Program-made: the position numbers and the translations under genes
Notes under the pieces: generated by a model
Databases searched by the model: none
The model's input: only the letters and a program-made list of their open reading frames with translations
Told to the model about the DNA's origin: nothing
Shown: in pieces, positions 14,301 through 22,589 of the stretch
Layout: the number at the start of each line of letters is the position of its first letter
Position numbering within the stretch: the stretch's first letter is position 1
DNA from: Perca fluviatilis
Lineage: Eukaryota; Chordata; Actinopteri; Perciformes; Percidae
DNA length: 64,000 bases
Assembly (NCBI RefSeq): GCF_010015445.1
Contig: NC_053118.1
Span: 8,878,907 to 8,942,906 of the forward strand
Direction: 5' to 3'

Positions 14301-17300
14301 CTCAAACGCTGTGCAAATCGATTATCAAAATAGTTGCAGATTGATTTAATAGTTGATATCGATTCATCTTTGCAGCACCATGTATCACTCCAGATCTATG
14401 ATGAATGACTCTGCAGTTTTGGCTGCAGTGACCGGGGCCAGCAGACACGAACAGCTAAAACACTAGCACCTGCTGGGTGGATTTGGTTCATGAGACTGTC
14501 AGCAGACTGCGGCCTCATGCCAACACACTCAACTAGGGCTGCACGATATTGGAAAAAACTGACATTGCAATATATATTTTTCCTGCGATATGTATTACGA
14601 TATGAGAAAAAACTCCATATGAATAGCTCTATTTGGAAATAATAAATCATTCTTGACTACTGGGGTGATTTTGTAGGGGAGTGCATCTACGTAGAAAATA
14701 AAAATGAAAAAGGAACTTTTCTTATGTGAACCATTCTTTGTTGAACTTTAATGCTTTACAAACACCATAGGAAGGAAGCGCTGTGACTACTCTTCTGAAG
14801 TGATTTTGGAGAGGGAAATTAGGTCGCTAAATACACCGGTTGACTCACATGACAGCATTGTATTGAAGTTTACGTCACACATCGCGACGTAGACGATTAA
14901 ACAAACTATCGTGCAGCCCTACACTCAACTGGTTCTATCGCCGAAGCAAGGTTGCAGACATTTGCTCTGTCTAACATCATCCTTTAATAGTTACTCTGGT
15001 GATACTCTACAGGATTGTTATCGTCAACAAGTCTAATGACAAGACCCACACTAACGAATGTATCGTAACGAGTTCTGTTTGTGTATCGGTCTGATCCATC
15101 TCATTCATCTGCGCCATAGAGCTCCATTGTTGTCCTAAACTATATTAAATACACATCAGCGAGCCACACTGTTGCACTGCGTGACATGTTACATAATCAC
15201 AAGCGGCACGGACACTGTGTTTTGACAAACAAAAAAAGTCTTAACTTAGGGCCCACTTATCAACTTTCAAGGTGGCAGTAGGGAGTTGGGCTGGGAACCG
15301 GAGGGTCGCTGGTTCAAGTCCCCATATGGACCTCCTGGACACTGCCAAGAGCAGCTTGGCTGGAGCAACTTAAGCGGGGTGCCTGTCCAGCAATGGCATC
15401 CCCCCTCACTCTGACATCTTTCCATTAGTGCATACAGTACTGAGCATGTGTGTATTTCAGGCCTGTGTGTAATGTGTATTCTAACAACAGAGTGAAAACA
15501 TTGTAATTCCCCTTGCGGGATTAATAAATTAGTATTTATTTAACTTGTAAGGGGCTTTCAACTGTTTAGCAAAATTGCAACATGTTTATTTGAACTGAAA
15601 CAGGGGTGCGTTGAACACCCTGTTGTGTGCGCTGTTTTGTGTTTAGTAGGAATGAATGGGCTTGGGGCTGAGAGCCCCAGGCAGGGTGGAGAAGTCAGAA
15701 AGCATTGCAAGACACAATCTCTTTGTGGGATCTGCTGTTGTTGAAAAATATATTAATCTCCATTCTGGCCGAGGTGGACTTAACAAGTCATATTAATAAC
15801 GCTTCAGAGCTCTCCACCAGGAGTTATCAGGTCACAGTCTTGAAACAGTTGATATGACAGCTTTTGACAGGTGGTGTGATCTCTGACAGTGTAGGTGTGT
15901 GAAGGTTAGCAGCATGCAGACGGCAGACTTTTTGCTCCTCTGCAAACACTAGGACCAACCACACAACCTGTCCAGCGACGCCGTTTGCAGTTGACTAATC
16001 TGTGTCTCCATCCGTGACCAACCAACCAACCAACAGGGGCTAACCTTGGCCTCAGCATTGTCACTGTCAAACAAACATGAGTATGGCATTGAACCAAGGC
16101 TGACTGTCTGCTCATGTATTGACTGTGTTCTTTCACCACAGATTGAAAATGAAGCACATTATTGTGGAGGCGTTGACTTATTTACACCTTTAATCTTACA
16201 TTAACTCGTGTTTTGAAATCTGCCCCTCTTTTTATGGCGACTCCAAAGTCCTGATTCCGACCTTTCACCGCTGGGAACTTTGATTCCCGTCTGCTCAGTA
16301 CAGAAAGCAATCCTCAGCTCACACTAATGAACAAATACCCCCCACCTACACACGTCAAACATTTAAAGAAACAAAGCAAGTCTGACGCAGAGTAGATACA
16401 AATGTTCATCACATGTCCACTAGGTGGCCCTGTAGTTATCTGGCCTGCACATTGAAGAAAGGAAGAAGTCTTTAAATTAGAACAGCTCTAATGGAGAAAG
16501 AAAACTTACCCTCATTTTTACTCTTCTCCACTCCCTTGTTAATGCTGGCAGTCTGTAAGAGATGCACATTAGACCAGGTGTTAAATATGTCTCCTTTGCA
16601 TGCAGCACTGCCTCTGTACAGAATGTCATCACCATAAAACAAATCAAAATGTATCTCGTCAACTTTTACTGTACAAATCGTATTAAATGACAGTATGTTA
16701 GGCCTAAAGGTTTTTTATTTTTAGCTCATTACATCACAATATGATTTATGGGGAAGCCAAATCCACAGCAGTATGACAATAGCTTCCTAATCATAAAGAC
16801 TGATATCAGAATAACATGTCACGCAAAAAAATGTTGTTATAGACTCTCCATTATGTCTCTGCTTGTTACCAAATGCATTCAGATGCATCAGGCCCGTCAT
16901 TCAAGCTGCAAACACGAAGTTGAGGAGCAAGGCTGATGTACCTTCAAAATAAAAGCGCTGCAGCCTGTTGCTCAAACAGTTTAGTCTATACGGAAGAGGA
17001 TAAGGGCCACTGGTGAAAAATTTATTTGAGTTCAGAATGCTGAGTTTATTCTCAGAATTCTGAGTTTCTGACTTTATTCTCAGAATTCTGACTTTAAACT
17101 CAGAATATAGGCAGAATTCTGACTTTCTGAATTCTGAGATTAAAGTCATAATTCTGAGTTTAAAGTCAGAATTGTGAGAATAAAGTCAGAATTCAGAGAT
17201 TAAAGTCAGAATTCTGAGATTAAAGTCAGAATTCTGAGTTTAAAGTCAGAATTCTGAAAATAAAGTCAGAATTCTGAGATTAAAGTCAGAATTCTGACTT

Positions 17301-18791
17301 TAAACTCAGAATTCTGAGAATTAAGTCAGAACTCAAATACATTTTTCACCAGTGGCCCTAATCCTCTTCTGTAAATCTAAGGTATGCTGCCCAAAAGATA
17401 ATTAATTTAAATTTAAATGGGCATTCTATATTTGAAAAAACTGCCATGCTTTTATAAGTTTAATCATTTGATGTTGAAAGCTAAGAGTCCTAGCAATATT
17501 CCAACAACTGACTGACTTTCTTTGTAAAAAGTAAAGTACAACTCAAAAAGTAAAAATCATTTCAAATTTTCACTCCAATTCATGAAATTGCTTGACCATG
17601 GCTTAGTTTTATTCTGAAAGGAGTAACAGGAACCGGCCTTTGTTTTGATTGTAAAAAGATAACGTGACGAATCGGCATCCCGGGCAGACCTACGTTCACC
17701 TTATGTGGCTGCTGTAACAGGCGGAGATATTGCGTGAGAAAGCCAAAGCGGGAACGGCCTGTGTGGGAAAGAAGTGGGCATCCTGCAGGGCGGTAGGACA
17801 GGAGAAACCGGGTCTCAGCTTCCACACACACTCCGGATCACCGTGAGAGAAAAAAAGATTGACTGGGAATAAACCCTGCAGCTGAATAGCTGACTGACTA
17901 CAGAGTCCAAACTACACTCCGCACTTAACAGTCAGTTCTCATGGAGGCGCACTGGGCAGAACTCTATTCAGAAATCTCAGTTTAATGCACACTCTCCGGA
18001 AATATTGACCATATTACTAACTGAGAAACATTTTCGGAATCGTATCGTTTACTATTTCATTCGGCATAGAGGTAATCCAGGAAGCAACACTCGTTTAATC
18101 ATAAATCACAACTTTTATGACTATTACACCCAGTTTGGTGAGTCGCAGCCTACCATAAGCAAACCCAATTTAAGCTGTATTTCTATTCAACTAAGTACTT
18201 TTCCGTGAACAAAACATATGCCGAAATGTAATGATTGTTTTACAGAATCGAAAGACACTAACTGAATAGGCCTAGGTATAGCTACGTATTTCATCAAGCG
18301 CGTCTCTTTGCACGTAGCGTTTAAAGCAAATCTTAACCTCACTGGTTTTTAAATGGAGTCTGGCTTTGCAAAAAAGGGACATGTATGGGTGTTTCAACAA
18401 AATGGACAAAGTAAGACTAAGGGCTTTTATGTAGACTACAAACAGAAAATAGAAATACCGGTGGTAACATTTTCATTTAATAATACATTTATATATAGAA
18501 TACACTTTCAGCAATTAGCCAACAATTTCCCTACGTGTGTAACGTTTTTCACTAGGGATGGGATTAGTGTTTTCTTTGCGCCACGTACAGCAGGAATCTA
18601 AAATGATTGATAGAGAACCGGTATGCTTTAAAGACGCATACATAGCCTATACATGTGAATTAGAACAAACGTCGCTGTCTAGGCCTAATTATTGATATTA
18701 CGAATGAATGAAGTCAAACACTCACCTTTATAGTGGATAGGTGAAGAACCGCTGCCAAAAGGATGTGTACCAAACTGACAACAAAGTTCAT
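4124..18791 (-). CDS. vegfa: vascular endothelial growth factor A, VEGF165-type precursor (7 coding exons)
   Basis: Secreted dimeric growth factor of the PDGF/VEGF family that acts on VEGF receptor tyrosine kinases to drive blood-vessel growth. Coding exons, in transcript order, are 18791-18726, 16552-16510, 12964-12768, 11429-11353, 11264-11232, 7026-6895 and 4145-4124. All introns are GT/AG and phases match throughout, giving 189 residues. The signal peptide is about residues 1-22 ([18 protein letters not shown]). The cystine-knot domain spans about residues 37-128 and has the core [18 protein letters not shown]. All eight knot cysteines are present (SMC, PSC, RC, GGCC, EC, KCDC). The sequon NVT is at the end of exon 3. 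The heparin-binding domain ([19 protein letters not shown]) is followed by the terminal CDKPRR. Exons 3, 4 and 7 are 197, 77 and 132 bp, the sizes I recall for human VEGFA. Teleosts have two paralogues (vegfaa and vegfab); I cannot decide which this is. No exon 6 equivalent was found. Confidence 0.97.
4437..4493 (+). other. G-rich tract with quadruplex potential
   Basis: Several runs of three to six G separated by short spacers (GGGGGGTGGGGTGG and then TGGGGG), in the last vegfa intron about 300 bp upstream of the terminal exon. On the transcribed RNA it reads as C-runs. Confidence 0.4.
5175..5303 (+). mobile_element. Rex1-like LINE 3' end
   Basis: Contains GGTCTAGACCTACTCTATCT, AAAGTGTCTTGAGATAACTC and a final ATAAATAAAATTTAATTGAA. 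This is the 3' tail pattern I recall for teleost Rex1/Babar non-LTR elements. It is 5' truncated, plus strand, within the last vegfa intron. Confidence 0.65.
5329..5416. repeat. imperfect inverted repeat (hairpin)
   Basis: TCACGGTCTTCATCAGCAAA on the left is matched in reverse complement by the segment ending GAAGACCGTGA on the right. The arms are about 40 bp with a few mismatches and a short centre. Confidence 0.6.
5740..6060 (+). mobile_element. L2/Maui-like LINE 3' end with (CCTTG)n tail
   Basis: The translated text includes [11 protein letters not shown], the usual end of L2-type reverse transcriptase ORFs. It is followed by a 3' UTR with GTAAAGCACTTTGAATTGCC and GTGCTATACAAATAAAG, then about eight copies of CCTTG (6018-6060). 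The element is 5' truncated. The open frame at 5499-5780 overlaps its upstream part. Confidence 0.6.
6062..6625. mobile_element. possible non-autonomous DNA element
   Basis: Starts with repeated GTTAACGATCAACC-type words and ends CGGTTAATGATCGG-like plus TTTGCATCCCTAAAT. Both ends share TTAACGATC/GATCGGTTAA words in opposite orientation. The centre is GC-rich (6280-6560). The boundaries are approximate and no target duplication was found. Confidence 0.35.
6895..7026 (-). CDS. vegfa: vegfa coding exon 7 equivalent (heparin-binding domain)
   Basis: 132 bp, Tyr139 to Arg183, with a CTTCCCTTGCAG acceptor. It reads [18 protein letters not shown] and later [17 protein letters not shown] and LELNERTCR. 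It binds heparan sulfate and neuropilin in known VEGF-A proteins. The donor is GTTTGT, weaker than the other donors in this gene. Failure to splice would add a short unrelated tail ending in a stop. Confidence 0.97.
7040..8290. other. vegfa intron sequence, no gene seen
   Basis: A GAGA-rich stretch (7048-7070) lies next to the exon-7 acceptor. The rest shows no recognised repeat or coding sequence. Confidence 0.4.
8295..8379. repeat. (CA)n microsatellite
   Basis: About 42 uninterrupted CA dinucleotides in a vegfa intron. Confidence 0.98.
8380..9407. other. vegfa intron sequence, no gene seen
   Basis: No recognised repeat or coding exon. Short open frames here have no supporting splice sites or family match. 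Confidence 0.35.
9408..9465. repeat. (CT)n-rich microsatellite
   Basis: Imperfect CT repeat with GT and TT interruptions, following a short (GT)n. Intronic in vegfa. Confidence 0.85.
9466..10585. other. vegfa intron sequence, no gene seen
   Basis: A 119-codon plus-strand frame (9604-9963) is T-rich, hydrophobic and unrecognised, and is probably chance. No exon 6 equivalent (a lysine/arginine-rich block) was seen. Confidence 0.35.
10590..10868 (-). mobile_element. RTE/Expander-like retroelement 3' fragment
   Basis: Begins with ATCCATCCATCAATTC and contains CAGGGTCGCGGCGGCTGGAG, AGCTGACATT, ACACCTATTGGCAATTTAGA and GCTGTGAGGCGACTGTGC. I recall this order in a very common fish repeat with an ATCC tail. 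The tail on the left implies minus orientation. It lies in a vegfa intron. Confidence 0.55.
11232..11264 (-). CDS. vegfa: vegfa coding exon 5
   Basis: 33 bp between a TAATTTCAG acceptor and a consensus GTAAGT donor. It completes Arg128 and adds [10 protein letters not shown] plus two bases (TA) of the next codon. Joined to the exon-7 equivalent it gives AKKEYHCAPC. Without splicing, the same TA plus the donor G would read as a stop, so exact use of this donor matters. The basic linker matches the PK-KENHC region I recall from zebrafish Vegfaa. Confidence 0.92.
11353..11429 (-). CDS. vegfa: vegfa coding exon 4
   Basis: 77 bp, residues 103-127 plus two bases of Arg128. It reads [20 protein letters not shown] and then QKCDCR. 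It supplies the last two knot cysteines (KCDC). The acceptor is TCTCTTCAAG and the donor GTAAG. The exon has no in-frame stop and is too short to be picked up as an open reading frame of useful length. Confidence 0.95.
12065..12767. mobile_element. ATTAATCG-type teleost DNA element, split by a second element, abutting the vegfa exon 3 donor
   Basis: The left part (12065-12288) contains GAGCTGCAAGGATGAATCGA and CTGATTCCAGCTTCTTTAAT. The right part (12683-12767) contains TTTTCTGACATTTTATAGAC, ATTCGATTAATCGAG and ends AATAATCGTTAA. These are the two halves of a dispersed fish repeat whose usual ends I recall as AGGGCTGCAACTAACGATT. The right end lies about 5-8 nt inside intron 3 of vegfa (donor GTGAGTTAACGATT on the minus strand). 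A second element (12289-12682) interrupts it. Confidence 0.6.
12289..12682. mobile_element. nested non-autonomous DNA element (TAGCCTGG-type)
   Basis: Starts TAGCCTGGGAAAACCG and ends GGGTCTGGTGTCAACCAGGC, so the ends share GCCTGG in inverted orientation. The sequence on either side resumes the text of the outer repeat. Open frames across it are not considered genes. Confidence 0.5.
12768..12964 (-). CDS. vegfa: vegfa coding exon 3 (main cystine-knot exon)
   Basis: 197 bp, residues 37-102. It begins at VIPLTEV after a TTTTTTTTCAG acceptor and ends VTLQ at a GTGAG donor. It carries six of the eight knot cysteines and the signature [13 protein letters not shown]. The Asn in NVT corresponds to the conserved VEGF-A glycosylation site. 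The intron sequence just inside the donor is repeat-derived (see the element at 12065-12767). Confidence 0.98.
12994..13025. repeat. (ATC)n short microsatellite
   Basis: TCATCATCATCATCATTATC with flanking partial copies, in vegfa intron 2 near the exon 3 acceptor. Confidence 0.7.
13026..14080. other. vegfa intron 2 sequence, no gene seen
   Basis: AT-rich intron without recognised repeat or exon. Confidence 0.35.
14085..14272 (+). mobile_element. tRNA-derived SINE
   Basis: The head is tRNA-like: GGGTATCTCAGCTGGTAGAG (A-box-like) and GGTTGAATTCTGACC (B-box-like). It is followed by GGCCCTTTGCTGCATGTCAT, a CT-rich spacer and the tail AATAAAGGCCTAAAATG. This is a SINE family I recall from many teleosts. 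It sits in vegfa intron 2 in antisense orientation to the gene. Confidence 0.85.
14534..14921. mobile_element. hAT-type MITE with 8-bp target duplication
   Basis: 388 bp with terminal inverted repeats TAGGGCTGCACGATA and TATCGTGCAGCCCTA. It is flanked by perfect 8-bp direct repeats CACTCAAC (14526-14533 and 14922-14929). The 8-bp duplication identifies the hAT superfamily. There is no transposase, so it is non-autonomous. It lies in vegfa intron 2. Confidence 0.92.
15265..15545 (+). mobile_element. tRNA-derived SINE with RTE/Rex3-like tail
   Basis: Head GGTGGCAGTAGGGAGTTGGG with a B-box-like GGTCGCTGGTTCAAGTCCCC. A body follows, then the tail ATTCCCCTTGCGGGATTAAT plus AAATTAGT. The tail resembles the 3' end of Rex3/RTE elements, which would supply the retrotransposition machinery. 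Intronic in vegfa. Confidence 0.8.
15546..16500. other. vegfa intron 2 sequence, no gene seen
   Basis: Includes a short (CAAC)n-type run near 16018-16034. No recognised repeat or exon apart from vegfa exon 2 just beyond. Confidence 0.35.
16510..16552 (-). CDS. vegfa: vegfa coding exon 2
   Basis: 43 bp between a CTTACAG acceptor and a GTAAG donor. It encodes [14 protein letters not shown] plus the first base of the next codon. This is the short linker after the signal peptide. The SKN(D/E)V junction is typical of fish VEGF-A. A predicted mature N-terminus would fall here. Confidence 0.93.
16991..17371. mobile_element. palindromic MITE with internal tandem repeats, TA flanks
   Basis: 381 bp. 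The ends are inverted repeats of about 44 bp: GAAGAGGATAAGGGCCACTG on the left and its reverse complement, with few changes, ending CCCTAATCCTCTTC on the right. TA flanks both sides. The centre (about 17030-17335) is a tandem array of a roughly 20-bp word (AGATTAAAGTCAGAATTCTG) that is itself near-palindromic and changes direction. It lies in vegfa intron 1. Confidence 0.8.
17372..18720. other. vegfa intron 1 sequence, no gene seen
   Basis: AT-rich. Short frames at 17580-17831 and 18353-18601 are not supported by splice sites or family similarity. Intron 1 of VEGF-A genes may hold enhancers but none is identified here. Confidence 0.35.
18726..18791 (-). CDS. vegfa: vegfa coding exon 1 (signal peptide)
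   Basis: 66 bp, residues 1-22, ending in phase 0 at a GTGAG donor. It encodes a hydrophobic leader, [20 protein letters not shown]. The ATG at 18789-18791 is the start because an in-frame TAA lies nine codons upstream (18816-18818) with no ATG between. Because of that stop, an N-terminally extended form started at an upstream in-frame CUG, as described for human L-VEGF, could not read straight through here. Confidence 0.95.
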
Positions 18792-19452
18792 GGTTGTAAT
18801 TCCGCACGATGAGTCTTAAAATCTCTGCGGTCGTTTAATAGTAAAAAATAAAAATAAAATAAAAATCTTAATATTTTATTAACAAAACAAACACCCACGC
18901 AGTCAAAAAAATGTCAGAAATATTAAATAAATAAAAAAACGCGTATCCATATCTTCCACACGCATGTGGCACGTTCACAGGGACCCTTCCAGTGTCTCAC
19001 AGCAGCGCTCCTCTGGAAACCTTAACCATCCGACAAGCGTCGCTCATCCACAGACAAAGACACTATGATGGGTTCTGAAAATCCACGCTGGATCCGGGAC
19101 CTCGGGAACAGAGCGATCCTCCAAAAAAAAATAAAAAAAATACAGTAATAATGTTCACAGTGGAAACGGGCCGATCAGTTCATCAACTTTACGCACCGGT
19201 GTCTCTCTTTACTCTCATTAATCCCACAACGTGAAGGGGTGTGTGTACAGTGTGTGTGTACAGCAGGCACTGTTTGCCGGTATGAAGTGATCCTTTTTGC
19301 TTTCTTCCGCAAACCTCCCTTCTAGGGTCCGCCCCCGTGCTGTGCCTCGGCTTCTCTTCTCTTTCTAAAGATCTTATGGGGAGCATCGACAGCAGCTTGT
19401 CCCCGGCTCAGCAGCGGTACCAGTCTGAGTCTCTTTCGCGTTCTGTCTCCTC
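18792..19452 (-). other. vegfa: vegfa 5' UTR (inferred)
   Basis: Region between the start codon and the inferred transcription start, about 660 nt. It contains an A-rich stretch (18840-18940) and GC-rich sequence further upstream. An upstream ATG at 19386 opens a 65-codon frame ending at 19189, a possible regulatory uORF. No splice sites were needed to explain this region. Confidence 0.5.
19189..19386 (-). other. upstream open reading frame in the vegfa 5' UTR
   Basis: 65 codons starting MLPIRSLERE, lying wholly in the inferred 5' leader and ending about 400 nt before the vegfa ATG. The peptide is not recognised. It may reduce translation of the main frame, as uORFs do in other growth-factor leaders. 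Coding of a functional peptide is not supported. Confidence 0.25.
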
Positions 19453-19560
19453 TTGGCGGCTGCTGCCGTAGTTCATGCGTTATTAAGGAAGCCGGCCGAC
19501 AGCAAGCTTCTTTTGTCGGAGGCGGGGCGGCTGGGAAGAACCAATGGCAGAATGCCGGGG
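19445..19560 (-). promoter_or_regulatory. vegfa: vegfa core promoter candidate
   Basis: Read on the minus strand, the order is a reverse CCAAT box (CCATTGG, 19541-19547), a GC box (CCGCCCCGCC, 19521-19530) and a TATA-like TTAATAA (19480-19486). Transcription would then start near 19450. This order and spacing fit a vertebrate promoter, and VEGF-A promoters are known to depend on Sp1-type sites. A run of 11 G residues lies just upstream (about 19557-19568). Confidence 0.5.
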
Positions 19561-20683
19561 GGGGGGGGCACTGGATCTGAACCTGCTGTTAACTCACACA
19601 GGGGCGCCGTATAGGGGCGAAAAGTTAGGACAATTCCAAGGGCCCATGACTGACAGGGGCCCCAAAAAATAGGTAAAAACTAATATAAAATTATTAAACC
19701 ATCATCATTCAAGTATATATATTTCAAATATAATAATAAAATTAATGATCTCTTTGTTTTACTTGTTTTTGGCAGTAAAAGTTAAATATCCCCATTGACC
19801 AAAAAGTAAACCATATTCCATATTGACCGACCACCATTTCATGTATCTGCAAGAAATGGTTTGGTCCTGCCTTAGGGCACTCAGCGACGGTGTTTAGTTG
19901 CAGTCAGTAGATGCGCCAGAACTACAGTGACCACAATGTTGCCAAATAACGTTATATCAAAATCTGGTTTTCAAAAAAGGAAAGAGAGAAAAGAGAGGAA
20001 AAACAAAGGAAAGGGTGTCAAACTGTAACCCAGTTTTTCACCAAGAAAGGTGGATATCCTCTAGTCTGTGAGTGGTATTAACCTGTTGGCTTAATGTCCA
20101 TAGTGAAATAAGCTAGCTAGCTACAGACTAGTGTTAGCCTACATTTAATCACCATTTAATAAGTGCAGGGAAACGTTTAGCAACATATTCATATTAAATC
20201 ATTGTCCCTGCCCCTTTTAGCAGACTTAACAACAGATGAGTCAGCAGCACCCCAGTCTCCCCCTAACTGTGCCCCTCCCTGTCCCAGTGAAGAAGGTGAG
20301 CAACATTGTGTTCAATGACATGCCAGTTAGCATCATTGCAGGGAGTCTGTGGGGATTTCTCTGTCTCTCTTGCTCTTTTTACCATTACAAAAAAATAAAA
20401 TGAAATATTTGTTAATGACAAAAATTCAAACACATTAATAACAATTATTTTATCACATAATGATCATTATGAAATAAAATTAAAAAAAAAACAACCTACT
20501 GTCTGTACTGGATGCTGGACAGTTGTAAACAGTGAGTAGCTTACCTGAGCCTGCATGTAAGATACAGACAATATTAAAATAATCCAGTTTGATATGTTCA
20601 TTTAGATTGAATTATGGAATGACATCTATAGATACAGACTTTATTATTCCCATCATGAAGGACAAGTTATTTGAGAAGCTTGC

Positions 20684-20727
20684 ACACACACACATACACA
20701 CACACACACACACAAACACACAAACAC
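20684..20727. repeat. (CA)n microsatellite
   Basis: Imperfect CA repeat with ATA and AAA interruptions. Confidence 0.9.
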
Positions 20728-20874
20728 AAAAAAATCTATCGTATCTAATGTATGTAATCAAGTGGTGGTGATACAGAACTAGGTAATTTGGGTCAATGTT
20801 CTGTAGTGTTAGTGTTATTTATTAGTATATGGCAATCTTGCATCAAATAGTGAACTACATACTAGACTTGCATG

Positions 20875-21265
20875 CAGGGGTTAAATTGGGCCGGGGCTCT
20901 CCGGGGCTCAGCCCCGGCACATAAGCCTACTCGTGTCTGGATGTGCCTGCTTGCAGTCTAAATATGTCACAAAAAATATGATGAAAGGGATGCTTTTGAA
21001 AACATGATATTTCTGACAATAAATGAATGATGTTTGAAATGGCATGTCTATTTTGTCCCTAATGCCCTAATACCTGTTGATACAACAATGCAAAATATAG
21101 ACTCTTAACCTTGCAGTTTTGCACATATCATGTAAGACTCTATTTCTCCATTTCTTTGCACAAAACTCTCCAGAAAGTGCCATTTAACGGTTTATTTTTC
21201 AATTTTTTTCCCCCGGACCCCCTAGGGAGAGCCCCCCCACATAACAAATTCAAATTTAACCCCTG
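20875..21265. mobile_element. hAT-type MITE with 8-bp target duplication
   Basis: 391 bp with terminal inverted repeats CAGGGGTTAAATT and AATTTAACCCCTG. Perfect 8-bp flanking duplications CTTGCATG lie at 20867-20874 and 21266-21273. There is no transposase. It is inserted within the larger hAT-like element at 19598-21471. Confidence 0.92.
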
Positions 21266-21471
21266 CTTGCATGCATGTACAAATCACCAGCAGCAATATA
21301 TTGTGCTAGTACTAGTATTGAACTACAAGCAGCAAGACAGTTGCAAGCCTTTAATTAGAGTTATGTAAAGCTTTTGATGGGACAGTTAGGTCCTAGAGAT
21401 GTGGTGACAACAGCTGCGCAGAGGGGGCCCAATTAGATTTTTTGTCATGGGGCCCAAAATTCCTGGCGACG

Positions 21472-21494
21472 GTGTGTGTGTGTGTGTGTGTGAG

Positions 21495-21577
<83 letters not shown>
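21472..21577. repeat. (GT)n-(CA)n composite palindromic microsatellite
   Basis: About 10 GT units (21472-21491), then GAGT, then about 41 CA units. The GT and CA blocks are reverse complements, so the junction can fold into a hairpin. Confidence 0.97.
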
Positions 21578-21579
<2 letters not shown>

Positions 21580-22265
21580 GACTGTACAGCAGCCCTGTAC
21601 TATATTCTCACGTGTTCACTTCAGGTTCGTAGGTAGGTATACATTAGAATAATGCATAGTAAAGTACCTACAAATTATAGGCAACACGTGCACAGAATTT
21701 CTATTAACAGGTTTCAATTACCATTTTTTTCTCTTTTCTTTCTTTTATTGGGTCTATATGTTGCTGTTTTTATACCTTGACTGTACTCTGAAGTTACTCT
21801 TCATGTTTCTGTTACTTTATGAATATATATTTCAAAAATATATTAATATATATATATTTACATTTTTATCACATACTGTGTAATTAAAAACATATCTGTG
21901 ATATTTCTTTTCTTTTTTATTCTGGTTTTATGGCACACTTAGCAGCAAACTGAATGCTGACACAGTTAGGAGACTAGCTGGTGAATATGCAGTACTGGAA
22001 AATTTAGCAGCTTAATAAGAGACAGTCATTCCCTCAGGAGTTGGTAAAGTCCCAACCAGAGCTGAAAGAGAGTAAATATATTGGACTAGGAGTCATCAGG
22101 TAGACACACAAACACCACTCTGAATCAATGATTACATTGCTGCTGGGTGTGTAAAATTAGCACCTGTCTGCTAACACGTTCACCATAACTACTTTATAAA
22201 GTGTTAATGTCATTGATGTGTTTTCAGCTTGTTGCGCTGCCCTCAAGTGGTCAAAATATCAGTTC
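21578..22265. other. AT-rich intergenic, no gene seen
   Basis: No recognised repeat or coding sequence. Confidence 0.35.
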
Positions 22266-22267
22266 AT

Positions 22268-22500
22268 GCAAGGCGTTCTTTTTATATAGCACATTTCAGA
22301 AACAAGGCAATTCAACAAGCTGAAACAGCTGAAACAGAATAAGACAAGTGAAAAAAAAACATTATTCAGGAACAAAAGTTACAGTGCAGTGTATGAAGAA
22401 CAATCACTTAAAAGAGGCAGCATTAAAAATAAGTCTTCAACCTTGATTTAAAAGGCACAGAGTTGCAGTTTAAAAATGCCGTTTTAAATAGCTTTTTACA
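22268..22500 (-). mobile_element. L2/Maui-like LINE 3' end
   Basis: TTTATATAGCACATTTCAGA and CAAGGCAATTCAA are the reverse complement of the tail seen at 5945-6015. It continues with AAGTCTTCAACCTTGATTTA, usual for this family. Confidence 0.55.
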
Positions 22501-22589
22501 ATAGAAAGTGTGTTACTACGTGCTGCTACTCAGCAATAAATACTAAAAAAAATAAATAAAAAAAATAAGGAGCCACCATACGCCGTGCC

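Larger units (their letters stand above)
19598..21471 (+). mobile_element. degenerate hAT element with N-terminal transposase remnant
   Basis: The left side has AGGGGCGCCGTATAGGGGCG and GGGCCCATGACTGACAGGGG. The right side has AGAGGGGGCCCAATTAGATT and CATGGGGCCCAAAATTCCTG. These are the termini I recall for a common fish hAT-like family. Near 19935-20040 the plus strand encodes LPNNVISKSGFQKRKEREKR and then a QFFTKK-like segment, resembling the basic N-terminus of TTF-type hAT transposases. A second segment is at 20220-20300 (TTDESAAPQSPP). The rest of the transposase is missing. The element begins about 50 bp from the vegfa CCAAT box. Ends are approximate. Confidence 0.5.

Noticed and set aside
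18300..22000. Hypoxia response elements (RCGTG) around the vegfa promoter
   Set aside because: Several ACGTG/CACGT cores exist (for example near 18970, 19230 and 21610), but five-base cores occur often by chance and none has a supporting neighbour site.
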